A DNA stretch of 26,346 nucleotides from Caryophanales bacterium UBA4100 (GCA_002383285.1 DFXU01000042.1:1-26346), one strand, 5' to 3'. Numbered from the stretch's first letter, positions 1 to 7,956 are shown. Numbers and translations are program-made. Notes: generated by a model not told the origin, from the letters alone.

Positions 1-1394
1 AGACCTTTACCAATAACAATAGCACTGATAGATAGCATCTCTGGCATTCCCGGCCCACCCTTTGGACCACAATATCGAATAACAATGACGTCGCCTGCTG
101 TAATCTTGTCCTGCAGCAATGCTTCGGTTGCTTCCTCCTCCGAATCATAAACCCGAGCTGGACCTGTCATGGACTTGATCTTTAGACCGGACATCTTACA
201 AACCGCACCTTCTGGCGCCAAGTTCCCCTTCAATACGACAAGCGGACCCGTTGGCTTGAGAGGATTATTGAAGGGACGAATGACATCCTGATCACTCTTT
301 AACGGCTCTAGCTCAGCCAGATTCTCAGCTATCGTTTTCCCCGTTACGGTAACACAATCACCATGCAATAATCCCTGTTCTAGCAATAGCTTCATCACAC
401 CTGGTACTCCACCAACATCACATAAATCCTGCATAACGTATCTGCCGCTCGGCTTTAGATCAGCCAGATGAGGAACTCTTAAGCGAATAGCCTCAAAATC
501 TTCAAGCTTCAAATCGACTTCAACCGCATGAGCCATCGCAATAAGATGAAGGAATGCATTCGTTGAACCACCCAAGGCCATGACTACAGTAATGGCATTC
601 TCGAAGGCTTTAATTGTCATAATGTCTCTAGGGTATAATCCCAGACGCAACAATTCAACTACTGCAGCACCTGCCTCGGCACACTCATCAGATTTAGAAC
701 GAGCAATGGCTGGGTTGGATGAGCTTCCCGGTAATGACATTCCCATCGCTTCGATTGCGGATGCCATGGTGTTCGCTGTGTACATTCCTCCACAGGAGCC
801 AGCCCCAGGACAAGCCTGACATTCAATATGATGTAGCTCCTCACGATCTATCTCACCTTTATTAAATTTACCCACAGCCTCGAAGGCGGACACAATATCA
901 AGATCCTTACCTGCATTTGATTTACCAGGTTGAATCGTACCTCCGTACACGAATACGGCCGGTAGATTTAATCGTCCAATGGCGATCATACAGCCAGGCA
1001 TATTCTTATCACAACCACCGATAGCTACAACACCATCTAATCTCTCAGCGCCAACTACAACCTCAATGGAGTCTGCAATAACCTCACGACTTGGTAAGGA
1101 ATACTTCATTCCTTCGTGACCCATAGAGATACCGTCAGAAACAGTAATAGTGTTGAAGATCAGCGGAGCTCCGCCACCCTTTCTTACGCCCTCCTTAGCG
1201 GAGATTGCTAATTTATCAATATGCATATTACAAGGTGTAACTTCACTCCATGTGCTGGCTACACCGATCATTGGTTTTTTGAAATCCTCATCTGTGAAAC
1301 CAACTGCTCGAAGCATGGCACGATTAGGAGAACGATTCTCTCCCTCGCTAATATCAATACTGCGTATTCTTAAATCCTTGTCTGTGTTAGACAT
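1..1394 (-). CDS. ilvD: Dihydroxy-acid dehydratase, 5' part (cut by window edge)
   Basis: Dehydrates 2,3-dihydroxy-isovalerate and 2,3-dihydroxy-3-methylvalerate to the 2-oxo acids of valine and isoleucine synthesis, in the cytoplasm. Reading the minus strand from the ATG at 1394 gives an open frame of about 464 codons with no stop before base 1, so roughly the last 90-100 residues of this usually 555-560-aa protein lie outside. Seen: TPCNIH near residue 55, GGCDKNMPGC near 127-135 and CPGAGSCGG near 195-203, which carry the family's conserved Fe-S cysteines, and SDGISMGHEGM near 86-96. GGGAG about 7 bases upstream supports the start. It is divergent from the next gene and no other branched-chain gene is visible. 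I see no T-box or leader; the predicted 5' UTR is short. Confidence 0.97.
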   Translation of the reverse strand, partial: MSNTDKDLRIRSIDISEGENRSPNRAMLRAVGFTDEDFKKPMIGVASTWSEVTPCNMHIDKLAISAKEGVRKGGGAPLIFNTITVSDGISMGHEGMKYSLPSREVIADSIEVVVGAERLDGVVAIGGCDKNMPGCMIAIGRLNLPAVFVYGGTIQPGKSNAGKDLDIVSAFEAVGKFNKGEIDREELHHIECQACPGAGSCGGMYTANTMASAIEAMGMSLPGSSSNPAIARSKSDECAEAGAAVVELLRLGLYPRDIMTIKAFENAITVVMALGGSTNAFLHLIAMAHAVEVDLKLEDFEAIRLRVPHLADLKPSGRYVMQDLCDVGGVPGVMKLLLEQGLLHGDCVTVTGKTIAENLAELEPLKSDQDVIRPFNNPLKPTGPLVVLKGNLAPEGAVCKMSGLKIKSMTGPARVYDSEEEATEALLQDKITAGDVIVIRYCGPKGGPGMPEMLSISAIVIGKG

Positions 1395-1430
1395 GTCCAA
1401 CTCCCTTTCGTAATTACGGATATACTTAAC

Positions 1431-1459
1431 ATCGTATCTATTTCTCACACAATCTGCAA
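1431..1459 (-). promoter_or_regulatory. Candidate sigma-A promoter for ilvD
   Basis: On the minus strand TTGCAG (1459-1454), a 17-base spacer and TACGAT (1436-1431) match the vegetative promoter pattern, about 40 bases before the ilvD start. The match is imperfect in both hexamers, so this is a prediction from position and spacing. Confidence 0.45.
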
Positions 1460-1570
1460 GTCCACTCCATATAGCTATTAATAATTAGATACCAACAAAT
1501 CTAATGAATATTGCATAATCATATAATATTGTGTGAAAATATCGTATACATGGACAATCCATTCGCTAGG

Positions 1571-1585
1571 GGAGGGGTCACATTG
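1571..1585 (+). promoter_or_regulatory. Strong ribosome binding site setting a TTG start
   Basis: GGAGG at 1571-1575, inside the G-rich run AGGGGAGGGG, lies 7 bases before TTG at 1583-1585. The frame is open upstream to 1511, but the upstream TTG (1511) and ATG (1550) have no comparable Shine-Dalgarno sequence. The site therefore favours 1583 and removes 24 codons from the longest reading. Confidence 0.75.
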
Positions 1586-2518
1586 AACTGGTATCGAGAA
1601 TACGAAGCTGATCTCATATGGGTATTCACAGAGGCTGAAGCAATCATAAGTGAATTCCCTCAACCCCTTAATACCACAGGATTAGCTTATCTGAATAAAT
1701 TTAACGTTCTCAAGGAAGGTAGTACAAACAATTATATATGTTATTTATTACCGTTCTGGATGATGGATTTTCTACCTATAGATCGTGTAATCTGCAGACA
1801 TCTATCATTAGCCAATGTCTTAGGCATGTTATACTTTTTTATACAGGATGATCGAATGGACTCCATATCCCTCTATAATAAATACCAGCTTCCACTAGCC
1901 AACTTATTGCACATAAAATTTCTTAAATGCTACCAGCAGTTATTCACTACCGATTCTCTATTCTGGACTTTCTATTCGAAGTACATAACAGAATGGGCTG
2001 AGGCTGTAACGAATGAGAATCATGAGCATTCCTTCCTGAAGGACCCATTGCTTATTGCACGTAAAGCAAGTCCAATGAAGCTATGTAGTACAGGTGCTTG
2101 TTTGCTCATGGAGCGAGAGGAGCTCATTCCTATCATATCGGACTTCGTTGATCATGTTCTTACTACACTTCAGATGGCCGATGATTGGGTGGATTGGCAA
2201 GAGGATCTGCATGAAGGAAACTATAATAGTCTCATAGATTTTATTGCAGCTCATTACCCTATCAAATATGGTCAGGACATGAATGAGTCTATCATTAAAG
2301 AAGCAATCTATACCAGAGCGCAACTTACTCCTTATGTACAAGCAGCAGTTGAACACCACAAGCACCTAGCCACCTCGTGCATCAACGTTCCGCACCTCCT
2401 TTCATTCCATGAATATATGGTACATAATCTATTAGAAGAAGCATCAACTATAATAAAGAAGCGAGACTCCCTCGCTTTAGGCGGATTTGAATGGTTGATG
2501 GAAAATATGAAAGAATAG
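1583..2518 (+). CDS. Class I isoprenoid synthase-like protein (possible ComQ-like peptide prenyltransferase)
   Basis: From the TTG at 1583 the protein has 311 residues, is mostly helical, and has no signal peptide or clear membrane segment. It carries two aspartate-rich motifs: DDRMD at 89-93 (context FFIQDDRMD) and DDWVD at 200-204 (context QMADDWVDWQED). The lysine-containing stretch KASPMKLCSTGA at about 161-172 sits where trans-prenyl synthases have their K-T-x-x-L motif. In that fold the two aspartate motifs bind the magnesium-diphosphate of an allylic substrate. No mevalonate, MEP or carotenoid genes surround it; the partner 70 bases downstream is a small NHLP-type precursor. ComQ, which prenylates the Trp of ComX, has the same fold and a similar size, so a peptide prenyltransferase role is my inference. 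A free terpene synthase or prenyl diphosphate synthase is the alternative. The fold call is firmer than the role. Confidence 0.72.
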   Translation: MNWYREYEADLIWVFTEAEAIISEFPQPLNTTGLAYLNKFNVLKEGSTNNYICYLLPFWMMDFLPIDRVICRHLSLANVLGMLYFFIQDDRMDSISLYNKYQLPLANLLHIKFLKCYQQLFTTDSLFWTFYSKYITEWAEAVTNENHEHSFLKDPLLIARKASPMKLCSTGACLLMEREELIPIISDFVDHVLTTLQMADDWVDWQEDLHEGNYNSLIDFIAAHYPIKYGQDMNESIIKEAIYTRAQLTPYVQAAVEHHKHLATSCINVPHLLSFHEYMVHNLLEEASTIIKKRDSLALGGFEWLMENMKE

Positions 2519-2588
2519 TGTTAGATTTTGTATATTTATCATGATATGCTACACAAGCAAGTTAAAAAATAACAGTGAGGTGTAGGCT

Positions 2589-2828
2589 ATGTCGACTAAT
2601 GATAGCTTGAAGAAACAAATTATTCAGAAGGCTTGGGAAGATCCGACCTTTAAAGAGGACTTACTTACAAATCCGAAATCTGCAATCCAGAAAGCTTTTG
2701 GAATCACGCTACCCGAGACGATTGAGCTAATATCTGTCGAGGAAAAAGTAAACCAATTTTACCTGATTATTCCTGCAAATCCGAAGGAATTAATGGATGG
2801 AGCTACAGAGCCCAATGCTCGGTGGTAA
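2589..2828 (+). CDS. NHLP-type leader/precursor peptide with C-terminal Trp
   Basis: This 79-aa protein has the hallmarks of the nitrile-hydratase-alpha-like leader family of RiPP precursors. These are KKQIIQKAWEDPTFKEDLL (residues 8-26), NPKSAIQKAFGITLPE (28-43), and a strand-rich half ending FYLIIPANP (57-65). After Pro65 only 14 residues follow, ending EPNARW, so Trp79 is the last residue. The tail has no Cys or Ser, one Thr, and no Gly-Gly cleavage motif, which argues against lanthionine or thiazole chemistry. GTGAGGTG 6 bases upstream is a good ribosome site. The gene is probably co-transcribed with the isoprenoid-synthase-like gene. No cyclase, lanthionine synthetase, radical-SAM enzyme, protease or exporter is adjacent. 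I infer it is the substrate of the upstream enzyme. A stand-alone protein that merely keeps the leader fold is possible. Confidence 0.75.
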   Translation: MSTNDSLKKQIIQKAWEDPTFKEDLLTNPKSAIQKAFGITLPETIELISVEEKVNQFYLIIPANPKELMDGATEPNARW

Positions 2829-2856
2829 TACATACAGTAAGAAGACACTTAAGCAC

Positions 2857-2888
2857 ACTAAGATATTCCTATCCAGGGATATCTTAGT
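2857..2888. terminator. Bidirectional terminator between the precursor and kinase genes
   Basis: ACTAAGATAT (2857-2866) and ATATCTTAGT (2879-2888) are perfect inverted repeats. The inner TCC/GGG can extend the stem to 13 pairs around a 6-base loop. The plus-strand side is followed by the T-rich TTCTTT. The 3' arm overlaps the stop codon of the minus-strand kinase (2884-2886), so the two convergent genes share it. Confidence 0.65.
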
Positions 2889-4788
2889 TCTTTGCGTATG
2901 GAATCCGAATTAGAACTTCCGTCCCTTCACCTTTTACGCTATTGAACTTAATTCGCCCCTTCATGATTTCAATAATTCGGAATGTAACCATTAAGCCTAG
3001 TCCTGTACCTTTCGTTTTCGTTGAGAAATAGGGCTCCCCTAATCTAGTAAGCCCCTCTGAGTCCATACCTTCACCATTATCCTGAATCTCAATACATACC
3101 TCATCTTGATTACTGTATGCTCTTATTAGAATTATGCCATCTTCATATAAGGCTTCAATACTATTCTTGATTATATTAATTATCGCTTGCTTAAATTTAG
3201 CCGAATTTCCTTGAATGAACAGGTTCGGGACTAGGTCAAGTGTAATTGTTCCGCCTTGCAGGTTAGCAAGAGGGACAATGATACCCTCGATATGCCTTAA
3301 TTCTACTGCAACATCAATTGTTGTAATATCCTCAAGTTGAGGCTTGGCGAAGGTGAGGAAGTCAGTAATAATATTAGCGGCACGATCTAATTCAAGTATC
3401 GCCAAATTCATATATTCCCGTTCCTTATCACCCGTCTTCTCAGCGAATAATTGTAGAAACCCTCGAGTTACCTGAAGTGGATTCCTCACTTCATGCGCAA
3501 TAGAGGCGGCAAGCTCACTAATAATTTCTATCTTCTCAGATCGTTGCAGCTGGTAACTGAACTTCTCGAGCTTACTTGTATTACTCATCATCTGCTTATG
3601 ATAGCTCGCCAAATTTCTAGCTAATAGAAGGATAAGTGAGCATATAAAGCATAGCGCTCCCCATCTCCAGAGAAAGATGTTCTGAGCATCCGATGAATAG
3701 AACCTAAGGAGATCAGCCAAACCTGCGATGGAGAATAAGACATAACCCCCGCAGAAGATAACAGCATCTATATTCTTCTTGATTGCTCGATGAATCGAAA
3801 TTAAACAAAGCACAAGCAAGTTGATGATCATGCAGATTCCGAATAATGTAACCGAGACAAAGTAGTAAAACGAGTAGTATTCATGCGAGGTGAGCATATC
3901 GATAATCATGAACAGAATACAGAATAATGAGTAAGCTACTTGGAATTTCCTCAACTTTGTTATCAAGGATAAGAAGCTTGGCCCGAATATTAACTCAAAG
4001 AAAATCAATAGCGCTGGTATGGAAATGAGTAACGCTACATCGAATGTGACCTCGAAGGTCGCCCCGTATTCCTCGAAGAAGATAAACACGTAGGGTGGGG
4101 ATGTTATGAATAATAACCCCATGGTTATAATCACCATACTTAATGAAATACATAGCAGTATTTGTTTTTTCTCTAAGAAAACAGAACAAATTAATATTAT
4201 TAATGCGATGAGTATAAATGCGCTGCCTAATATAATACTTCCTAGATCAGTATTCGCATAAAGGTACAATAATTGTTTATAATTACCGATTTGAATTTCC
4301 TTGCTTATCCCGATGCTATGATTGGGTACATTCAAGCTCTCAACCCATATGTAAATCGATTTTCCTGAGTCTTCCTTATCCACCGATAACAGTATTCTAT
4401 TCTCATCAAACAGGTAGTTTCTTTCTGAACGAAATACTAAATGTTCTTCAAGATAAATCCATATATTCTGAGCATAAATTTCTGGTATGTATAAACCAAG
4501 ATGATTAGATTGAAGCTGGGGCAATGTCACCTTGATCCAAGCAGATGATACACCTTGTGGCCGTACCGGTATAGCCCCCGCTGAGTCAACATGAATCCAC
4601 CCAGCAGATGATGAGGAATTGACTTCATCTATATGTTTGGAGGCGGCACCTTCACTCCACTTAATCTGCCACTCCGTAATTGTGTCTGGTTGTTCAGGCT
4701 CCAAACCATTAATAGTGGAAGGGAGCAATAAACACAAGAGAATGACAATCCATGCTGTGCGGATAATATAGTTTCGACGACCTTTCAT
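2884..4788 (-). CDS. Membrane sensor histidine kinase, 7TMR-DISM type, sporulation-kinase-like
   Basis: This 634-aa sensor autophosphorylates on His in response to a signal at the membrane. Residues 8-28 look like a signal peptide. About 30-175 form an extracellular 7TMR-DISMED2-like domain, and about 180-392 hold some seven hydrophobic segments. A short linker (400-420) is followed by the dimerisation/phosphoacceptor helix ASIAHEVRNPLQ with His432. The ATPase domain has the N box (Asn542 in IIKNSIEAL), G1 (DNGEGMD, 570-576) and GTGLGL (594-599). SIAHEVRNPLQVTRGFLQL resembles the H box of the KinB/KinC-type kinases feeding the Spo0A phosphorelay. No response regulator gene is adjacent. GAGGTGT lies just before the ATG at 4788. 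It converges on the peptide/prenyl-synthase pair and could be its receptor, but nothing in the sequence proves this. Confidence 0.88.
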   Translation of the reverse strand: MKGRRNYIIRTAWIVILLCLLLPSTINGLEPEQPDTITEWQIKWSEGAASKHIDEVNSSSSAGWIHVDSAGAIPVRPQGVSSAWIKVTLPQLQSNHLGLYIPEIYAQNIWIYLEEHLVFRSERNYLFDENRILLSVDKEDSGKSIYIWVESLNVPNHSIGISKEIQIGNYKQLLYLYANTDLGSIILGSAFILIALIILICSVFLEKKQILLCISLSMVIITMGLLFITSPPYVFIFFEEYGATFEVTFDVALLISIPALLIFFELIFGPSFLSLITKLRKFQVAYSLFCILFMIIDMLTSHEYYSFYYFVSVTLFGICMIINLLVLCLISIHRAIKKNIDAVIFCGGYVLFSIAGLADLLRFYSSDAQNIFLWRWGALCFICSLILLLARNLASYHKQMMSNTSKLEKFSYQLQRSEKIEIISELAASIAHEVRNPLQVTRGFLQLFAEKTGDKEREYMNLAILELDRAANIITDFLTFAKPQLEDITTIDVAVELRHIEGIIVPLANLQGGTITLDLVPNLFIQGNSAKFKQAIINIIKNSIEALYEDGIILIRAYSNQDEVCIEIQDNGEGMDSEGLTRLGEPYFSTKTKGTGLGLMVTFRIIEIMKGRIKFNSVKGEGTEVLIRIPYAKN

Positions 4789-4840
4789 CGAGACACCTCA
4801 TGTATGTATTGGTCATGTTAACTTTTGTTCAATATTGTAT

Positions 4841-4852
4841 TTTTCGACAAAG
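4841..4852 (-). promoter_or_regulatory. Candidate Spo0A box upstream of the kinase
   Basis: The minus strand reads TTTGTCGAAAAA, containing the core TGTCGAA (4849-4843) of the Spo0A binding site with its usual A/T flanks. It lies about 55 bases before the kinase ATG and 4 bases before a possible -10, TACAAT; no good -35 is present, as at Spo0A-activated sigma-A promoters. A 7-base core can occur by chance, so this rests on context. Confidence 0.45.
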
Positions 4853-4926
4853 TTCGATAATTTCCCTGCTTTTTTTGTAGAGCAATACATAAACATTGTC
4901 AAAAATATAGGATCCTGAGTCCGCAA

Positions 4927-4990
4927 AACAGAAAAAGCTCCCCTCACAGCAGAGGCTTCTATTACTTCACCTATCTACCGTATGGGGAGC
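4927..4990 (-). terminator. Terminator of the GH130 operon
   Basis: On the minus strand GCTCCCC (4990-4984) pairs with GGGGAGC (4943-4937) across a 40-base loop containing a smaller CCTC/GAGG hairpin. The sequence then runs into TTTTTCTGTTTT. It starts about 30 bases after the GH130 stop codon. Confidence 0.6.
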
Positions 4991-5018
4991 ATATCACTAT
5001 TGGAACAGCCCCTTGATA

Positions 5019-6056
5019 TTATACCTTTCCAATACTCTGGTCCTCTGAAACCTGTTCATTATTATCCTTAATATAAGCTACGATTTCATCAATGTGAGTA
5101 TAAGCAACGCCTACATACGTATCAGCAGCACCATAGTAGATAGCAATTCTTCCTGTATCCGAGTCACACAATGTAGCACATGGGAAGATGACATTACTTA
5201 CGAAGCCTCTTTCCTCATACCATTGCTCTGGAGTTAATATATAGTTTTTGCAGCGATGCTTCACGATAGATGGCTGGTCTATATCAAGAATAGCAGCACC
5301 CATACTATATACATAGCCATTACAAGTACCTGTTACACCGTGATAGAATATTAACCAGCCTTCGGAAGTCTCAATTGGAGCCGGCCCACCACCTATCTTC
5401 AGTGCTTGCCACCAGCCTGCTCCACCCTTACTCATCACATGACGGTGCTTACCCCAATACATGAGATCAGGACTCTCACTTATGAATATATCACCGAAAG
5501 GTGTATGACCACTGTCGCTAGGTCGTGAGAGCATTGCGAAGTTACCATTGATCTTACGCGGGAATAATACACCATTCCGATTGAAAGGCAGGAATGGATT
5601 CTCAAGTCGGACAAACGTCTTGAAGTCATCCGTCTTGGCTATTCCGATTGCTGCGCCATGAAAATCTGTACACCAGATAATATAGTAGGATTCCTCTACT
5701 TTGACTAGGCGTGGATCATACGCATACCTTGGCTGGAAGGGTTGCCCCTCCTCATCAACGAATACAATAGGCTCTTCTGCTATCCTCCAATCTAATCCAT
5801 CCTCACTCCAGCCCATCTGGAGATGTGGCCGTCCATTCACCGTCTCCGCTCTGAATACTCCGACAAATTTGCCTTCTACAGCAACTACTGCACTATTGAA
5901 TATTCTCGCAATATTCTTAGCAGGATTACGCTCAATGACGGGATTCTCACTATGTCGCCAGACTGGCGCATCAAATCCATTAGGCTTATTCTGCCACGGA
6001 ATATTCGGCAACGGCTCTCCAACAATTCTCACTAAGCTATTCTGATTTATACTCAT
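5019..6056 (-). CDS. GH130 family beta-mannoside phosphorylase/hydrolase
   Basis: This 345-aa cytoplasmic protein (no signal peptide) has the five-bladed propeller signature of family GH130. Its members mostly split beta-mannosides with phosphate to give mannose 1-phosphate. Seen: NPVIERNPAKNIARIFNSAV (38-57), YDPRL (113-117; Asp114 is the likely general acid), GVLFPRKINGNF (162-173), FYHGV with His239, and IFPCATL and YYGAADTYVGVA (307-318; Asp312). The Arg and His residues expected to hold phosphate are present, which favours a phosphorylase, but linkage and chain length cannot be read from sequence. It is the last gene of the LacI-ABC cluster, 30 bases after the second permease gene, so it should process the imported sugar. 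A hydrolase subgroup of GH130 is the main alternative. Confidence 0.87.
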   Translation of the reverse strand: MSINQNSLVRIVGEPLPNIPWQNKPNGFDAPVWRHSENPVIERNPAKNIARIFNSAVVAVEGKFVGVFRAETVNGRPHLQMGWSEDGLDWRIAEEPIVFVDEEGQPFQPRYAYDPRLVKVEESYYIIWCTDFHGAAIGIAKTDDFKTFVRLENPFLPFNRNGVLFPRKINGNFAMLSRPSDSGHTPFGDIFISESPDLMYWGKHRHVMSKGGAGWWQALKIGGGPAPIETSEGWLIFYHGVTGTCNGYVYSMGAAILDIDQPSIVKHRCKNYILTPEQWYEERGFVSNVIFPCATLCDSDTGRIAIYYGAADTYVGVAYTHIDEIVAYIKDNNEQVSEDQSIGKV

Positions 6057-6086
6057 GGTTAGCTGATGCTCCTTTATATGTGTGGG

Positions 6087-6920
6087 TTATTTGACCGAGC
6101 CTTGTGTAAAACCATTATAAATATGCTTTTGTAGAGATAAGAATGCGATTAATGTCGGAATAATACACACTATGATAGCTGCACAGATAACCTCCCACTG
6201 AGATACGTAGGGACCTTTGAACTTATAGAGTGCCGTTGATACGACATTAAGTCCTTCTTTGGGCATGTATAAGAACGGAATATAGAAGTCGTTGTAAATA
6301 CCTACACCCTTAATAATAACGACGGTTGCAATGGCTGGCTTAAGAAGCGGTAATATGATCTTGAAGAAAATTGTGAAGTAAGAGGCACCATCTAGCATCG
6401 CTGATTCATCGAGCTCCGTGGAAATTGTCTTCAGAAATTGCAGGAAAATGTATACGGCAATGATATCCGTTCCCAAGTATAGAACGATGGCTGAAGCTCT
6501 TGTATTGAACAGCCCCAAGTTATTAATAATTTGGAATATCGCAACCTGTGTAGTTACCCCAGGAATCAATACGGCTAGAATAAATAAGTTAAGAATGATT
6601 TTCTTCCCTCTGAAATTGAAACGATCAAGAATGTATGCGATCATCGTACCCAGAATAATTGCTCCCGTAAGAGAGATAACAAGAATAATCAGGGTATTCA
6701 TAAATCCAGTCATCATATGACCTTCAACAATAGCACGCTTATAATTAACGAAGTTCAGCCAATTTTCTGGAGCCATCAACGCACTGTTCCTTGCATTCTC
6801 TTCTGGGGTCTTGAGTGATGTAAATAATACAACTGTAATTGGAATCACTGCAGCGAATACACCTAGAACCAGAGTCAAGTATTTGAGAAGCGAAAAGACG
6901 GGGGACCCACCTCTGGTCAT
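6087..6920 (-). CDS. Carbohydrate ABC transporter permease, MalG/AraQ type
   Basis: This 277-aa inner membrane protein has about six hydrophobic segments and is one half of the sugar channel. The cytoplasmic loop that contacts the ATPase is seen as DESAMLDGASYFTIFFKIILP at about 175-195, the EAA-loop of CUT1 importers. The C-terminal YNGFTQGSVK is typical of MalG-type proteins. The ATG overlaps the stop of the preceding permease gene by 4 bases (ATGA), so the two are translationally coupled. No ATPase gene is in the cluster; such systems usually borrow a shared MsmX-type ATPase encoded elsewhere. Confidence 0.94.
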   Translation of the reverse strand: MTRGGSPVFSLLKYLTLVLGVFAAVIPITVVLFTSLKTPEENARNSALMAPENWLNFVNYKRAIVEGHMMTGFMNTLIILVISLTGAIILGTMIAYILDRFNFRGKKIILNLFILAVLIPGVTTQVAIFQIINNLGLFNTRASAIVLYLGTDIIAVYIFLQFLKTISTELDESAMLDGASYFTIFFKIILPLLKPAIATVVIIKGVGIYNDFYIPFLYMPKEGLNVVSTALYKFKGPYVSQWEVICAAIIVCIIPTLIAFLSLQKHIYNGFTQGSVK

Positions 6921-7840
6921 ATGATACCCTCCTTCTTACCAAATAGTTTATTCTGAATAAGCGTTACGATAATGACGATAACTAAGAGAACAATCCCCAT
7001 CGCTGAAGCCAAGCCGAATTTACTAAACTTAAACGCCAGGTCTACGGTCTGAATAACGAAAGTTTCACTACCATTCGAGCCCTTCGTCATTACATATGGA
7101 ATTTCGAACACACCGATTGCTCCACTAACAGATAGGATAATGTTCAATTCCACAATTCTTCGAATACTCGGCATAATAATGTGTCTAAACATATGCCACT
7201 TGTTCGCACCATCAATTTCTGCAGCTTCATAAATATCACTAGAGATGGACTGAATAGCACCTAGGAAAACGATAAAGTTAAAGCCCATGTATCTCCAAAC
7301 CGACGAGCCAGCAAGTGACCAGTTAATAATATTCTGGTTACCAATCCACAACTGAATGTATTCGCCTAATCCGAATAATTTCATCATGGCATCCAAAGTC
7401 CCGTCCGGCTTAAAGAAGTAGAGAAAGATAAATCCAATTGCCACACCATTAAGTAAATATGGGAAGAACAAAAAACCTTTGAACAGATTCTTCCCTCTAA
7501 CCTTGAAGGTCAATATTGTAGCAAAATATAAGGCTAAAATCATCTGAATGAAGGTCGAGAAAAAGTAGTACAGACTCACCTTAAAAACAGAAAAATAATC
7601 GGGGTTAGTAAAGATCGCAAAATAGTTATCCAGTCCAATAAACTCTCTAGTTCTCACGCCATTCCAATTGTAGAAGCTATCTCGAACCATATTGTATAAA
7701 GGTAAATACGCAAAGGTGAATAGTAATAGCAATGGAATAAATGAAAAGCTTATGATGATAACCAAGCGCTGTGTCTTGTAGCTCAAGCTTGAGAATGCAA
7801 AGGGTTTTGAGACTTCTGTTTGATTAATAAGATTTGACAT
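6917..7840 (-). CDS. Carbohydrate ABC transporter permease, MalF/LacF type
   Basis: This 307-aa permease is the partner of the MalG-type protein encoded just downstream. It has an N-terminal cytoplasmic segment, a first membrane helix at about 27-50, five more helices, and the EAA-loop YEAAEIDGANKWHMFRHIIMP at about 210-230. A GGAGGT ribosome site lies 5-6 bases before the ATG. The gene follows the binding-protein gene after a 116-base gap that holds a strong hairpin, so its transcript level is probably below that of the binding protein. Confidence 0.94.
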   Translation of the reverse strand: MSNLINQTEVSKPFAFSSLSYKTQRLVIIISFSFIPLLLLFTFAYLPLYNMVRDSFYNWNGVRTREFIGLDNYFAIFTNPDYFSVFKVSLYYFFSTFIQMILALYFATILTFKVRGKNLFKGFLFFPYLLNGVAIGFIFLYFFKPDGTLDAMMKLFGLGEYIQLWIGNQNIINWSLAGSSVWRYMGFNFIVFLGAIQSISSDIYEAAEIDGANKWHMFRHIIMPSIRRIVELNIILSVSGAIGVFEIPYVMTKGSNGSETFVIQTVDLAFKFSKFGLASAMGIVLLVIVIIVTLIQNKLFGKKEGII

Positions 7841-7877
7841 TCATATACCTCCATTATTCCTCTAAGACATTACTTAG

Positions 7878-7924
7878 AAAAAATAAGAAATGGAAGGGAA
7901 AGAGCGTTAGCGTCTCCCCTTCCA
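7878..7924 (-). terminator. Intercistronic hairpin / attenuator between binding protein and permeases
   Basis: On the minus strand TGGAAGGG (7924-7917) and CCCTTCCA (7898-7891) form a stem with further pairing inside around GCTAAC. It is followed by TTTCTTATTTTTT. It lies between two co-directional genes of one transporter, where partial termination or mRNA protection commonly raises the ratio of binding protein to permease. Confidence 0.6.
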
Positions 7925-7956
7925 TAACTGTTCAATCTTCAAGTGTGATTGTTTTA

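Noticed and set aside
580..819. Plus-strand reading frame opposite ilvD
   Set aside because: It is a shadow of the well-conserved minus-strand ilvD frame, with no ribosome site and no recognisable protein features.
1522..1527. Perfect TATAAT as promoter of the isoprenoid-synthase-like gene
   Set aside because: No acceptable -35 lies 16-18 bases upstream in this AT-rich stretch, so I could not support a promoter.
1511..1582. Longer start for the isoprenoid-synthase-like gene (TTG 1511 or ATG 1550)
   Set aside because: No ribosome site precedes either codon, while GGAGG stands 7 bases before TTG 1583; the extra residues look like translated leader.
1395..1582. T-box or other leader controlling ilvD
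   Set aside because: The likely promoter leaves only about 30 bases of leader and no specifier/antiterminator structure is visible.
2589..2828. True ComX homologue
   Set aside because: The leader is clearly NHLP-like and does not resemble ComX; only the C-terminal Trp and the partner enzyme type are shared.
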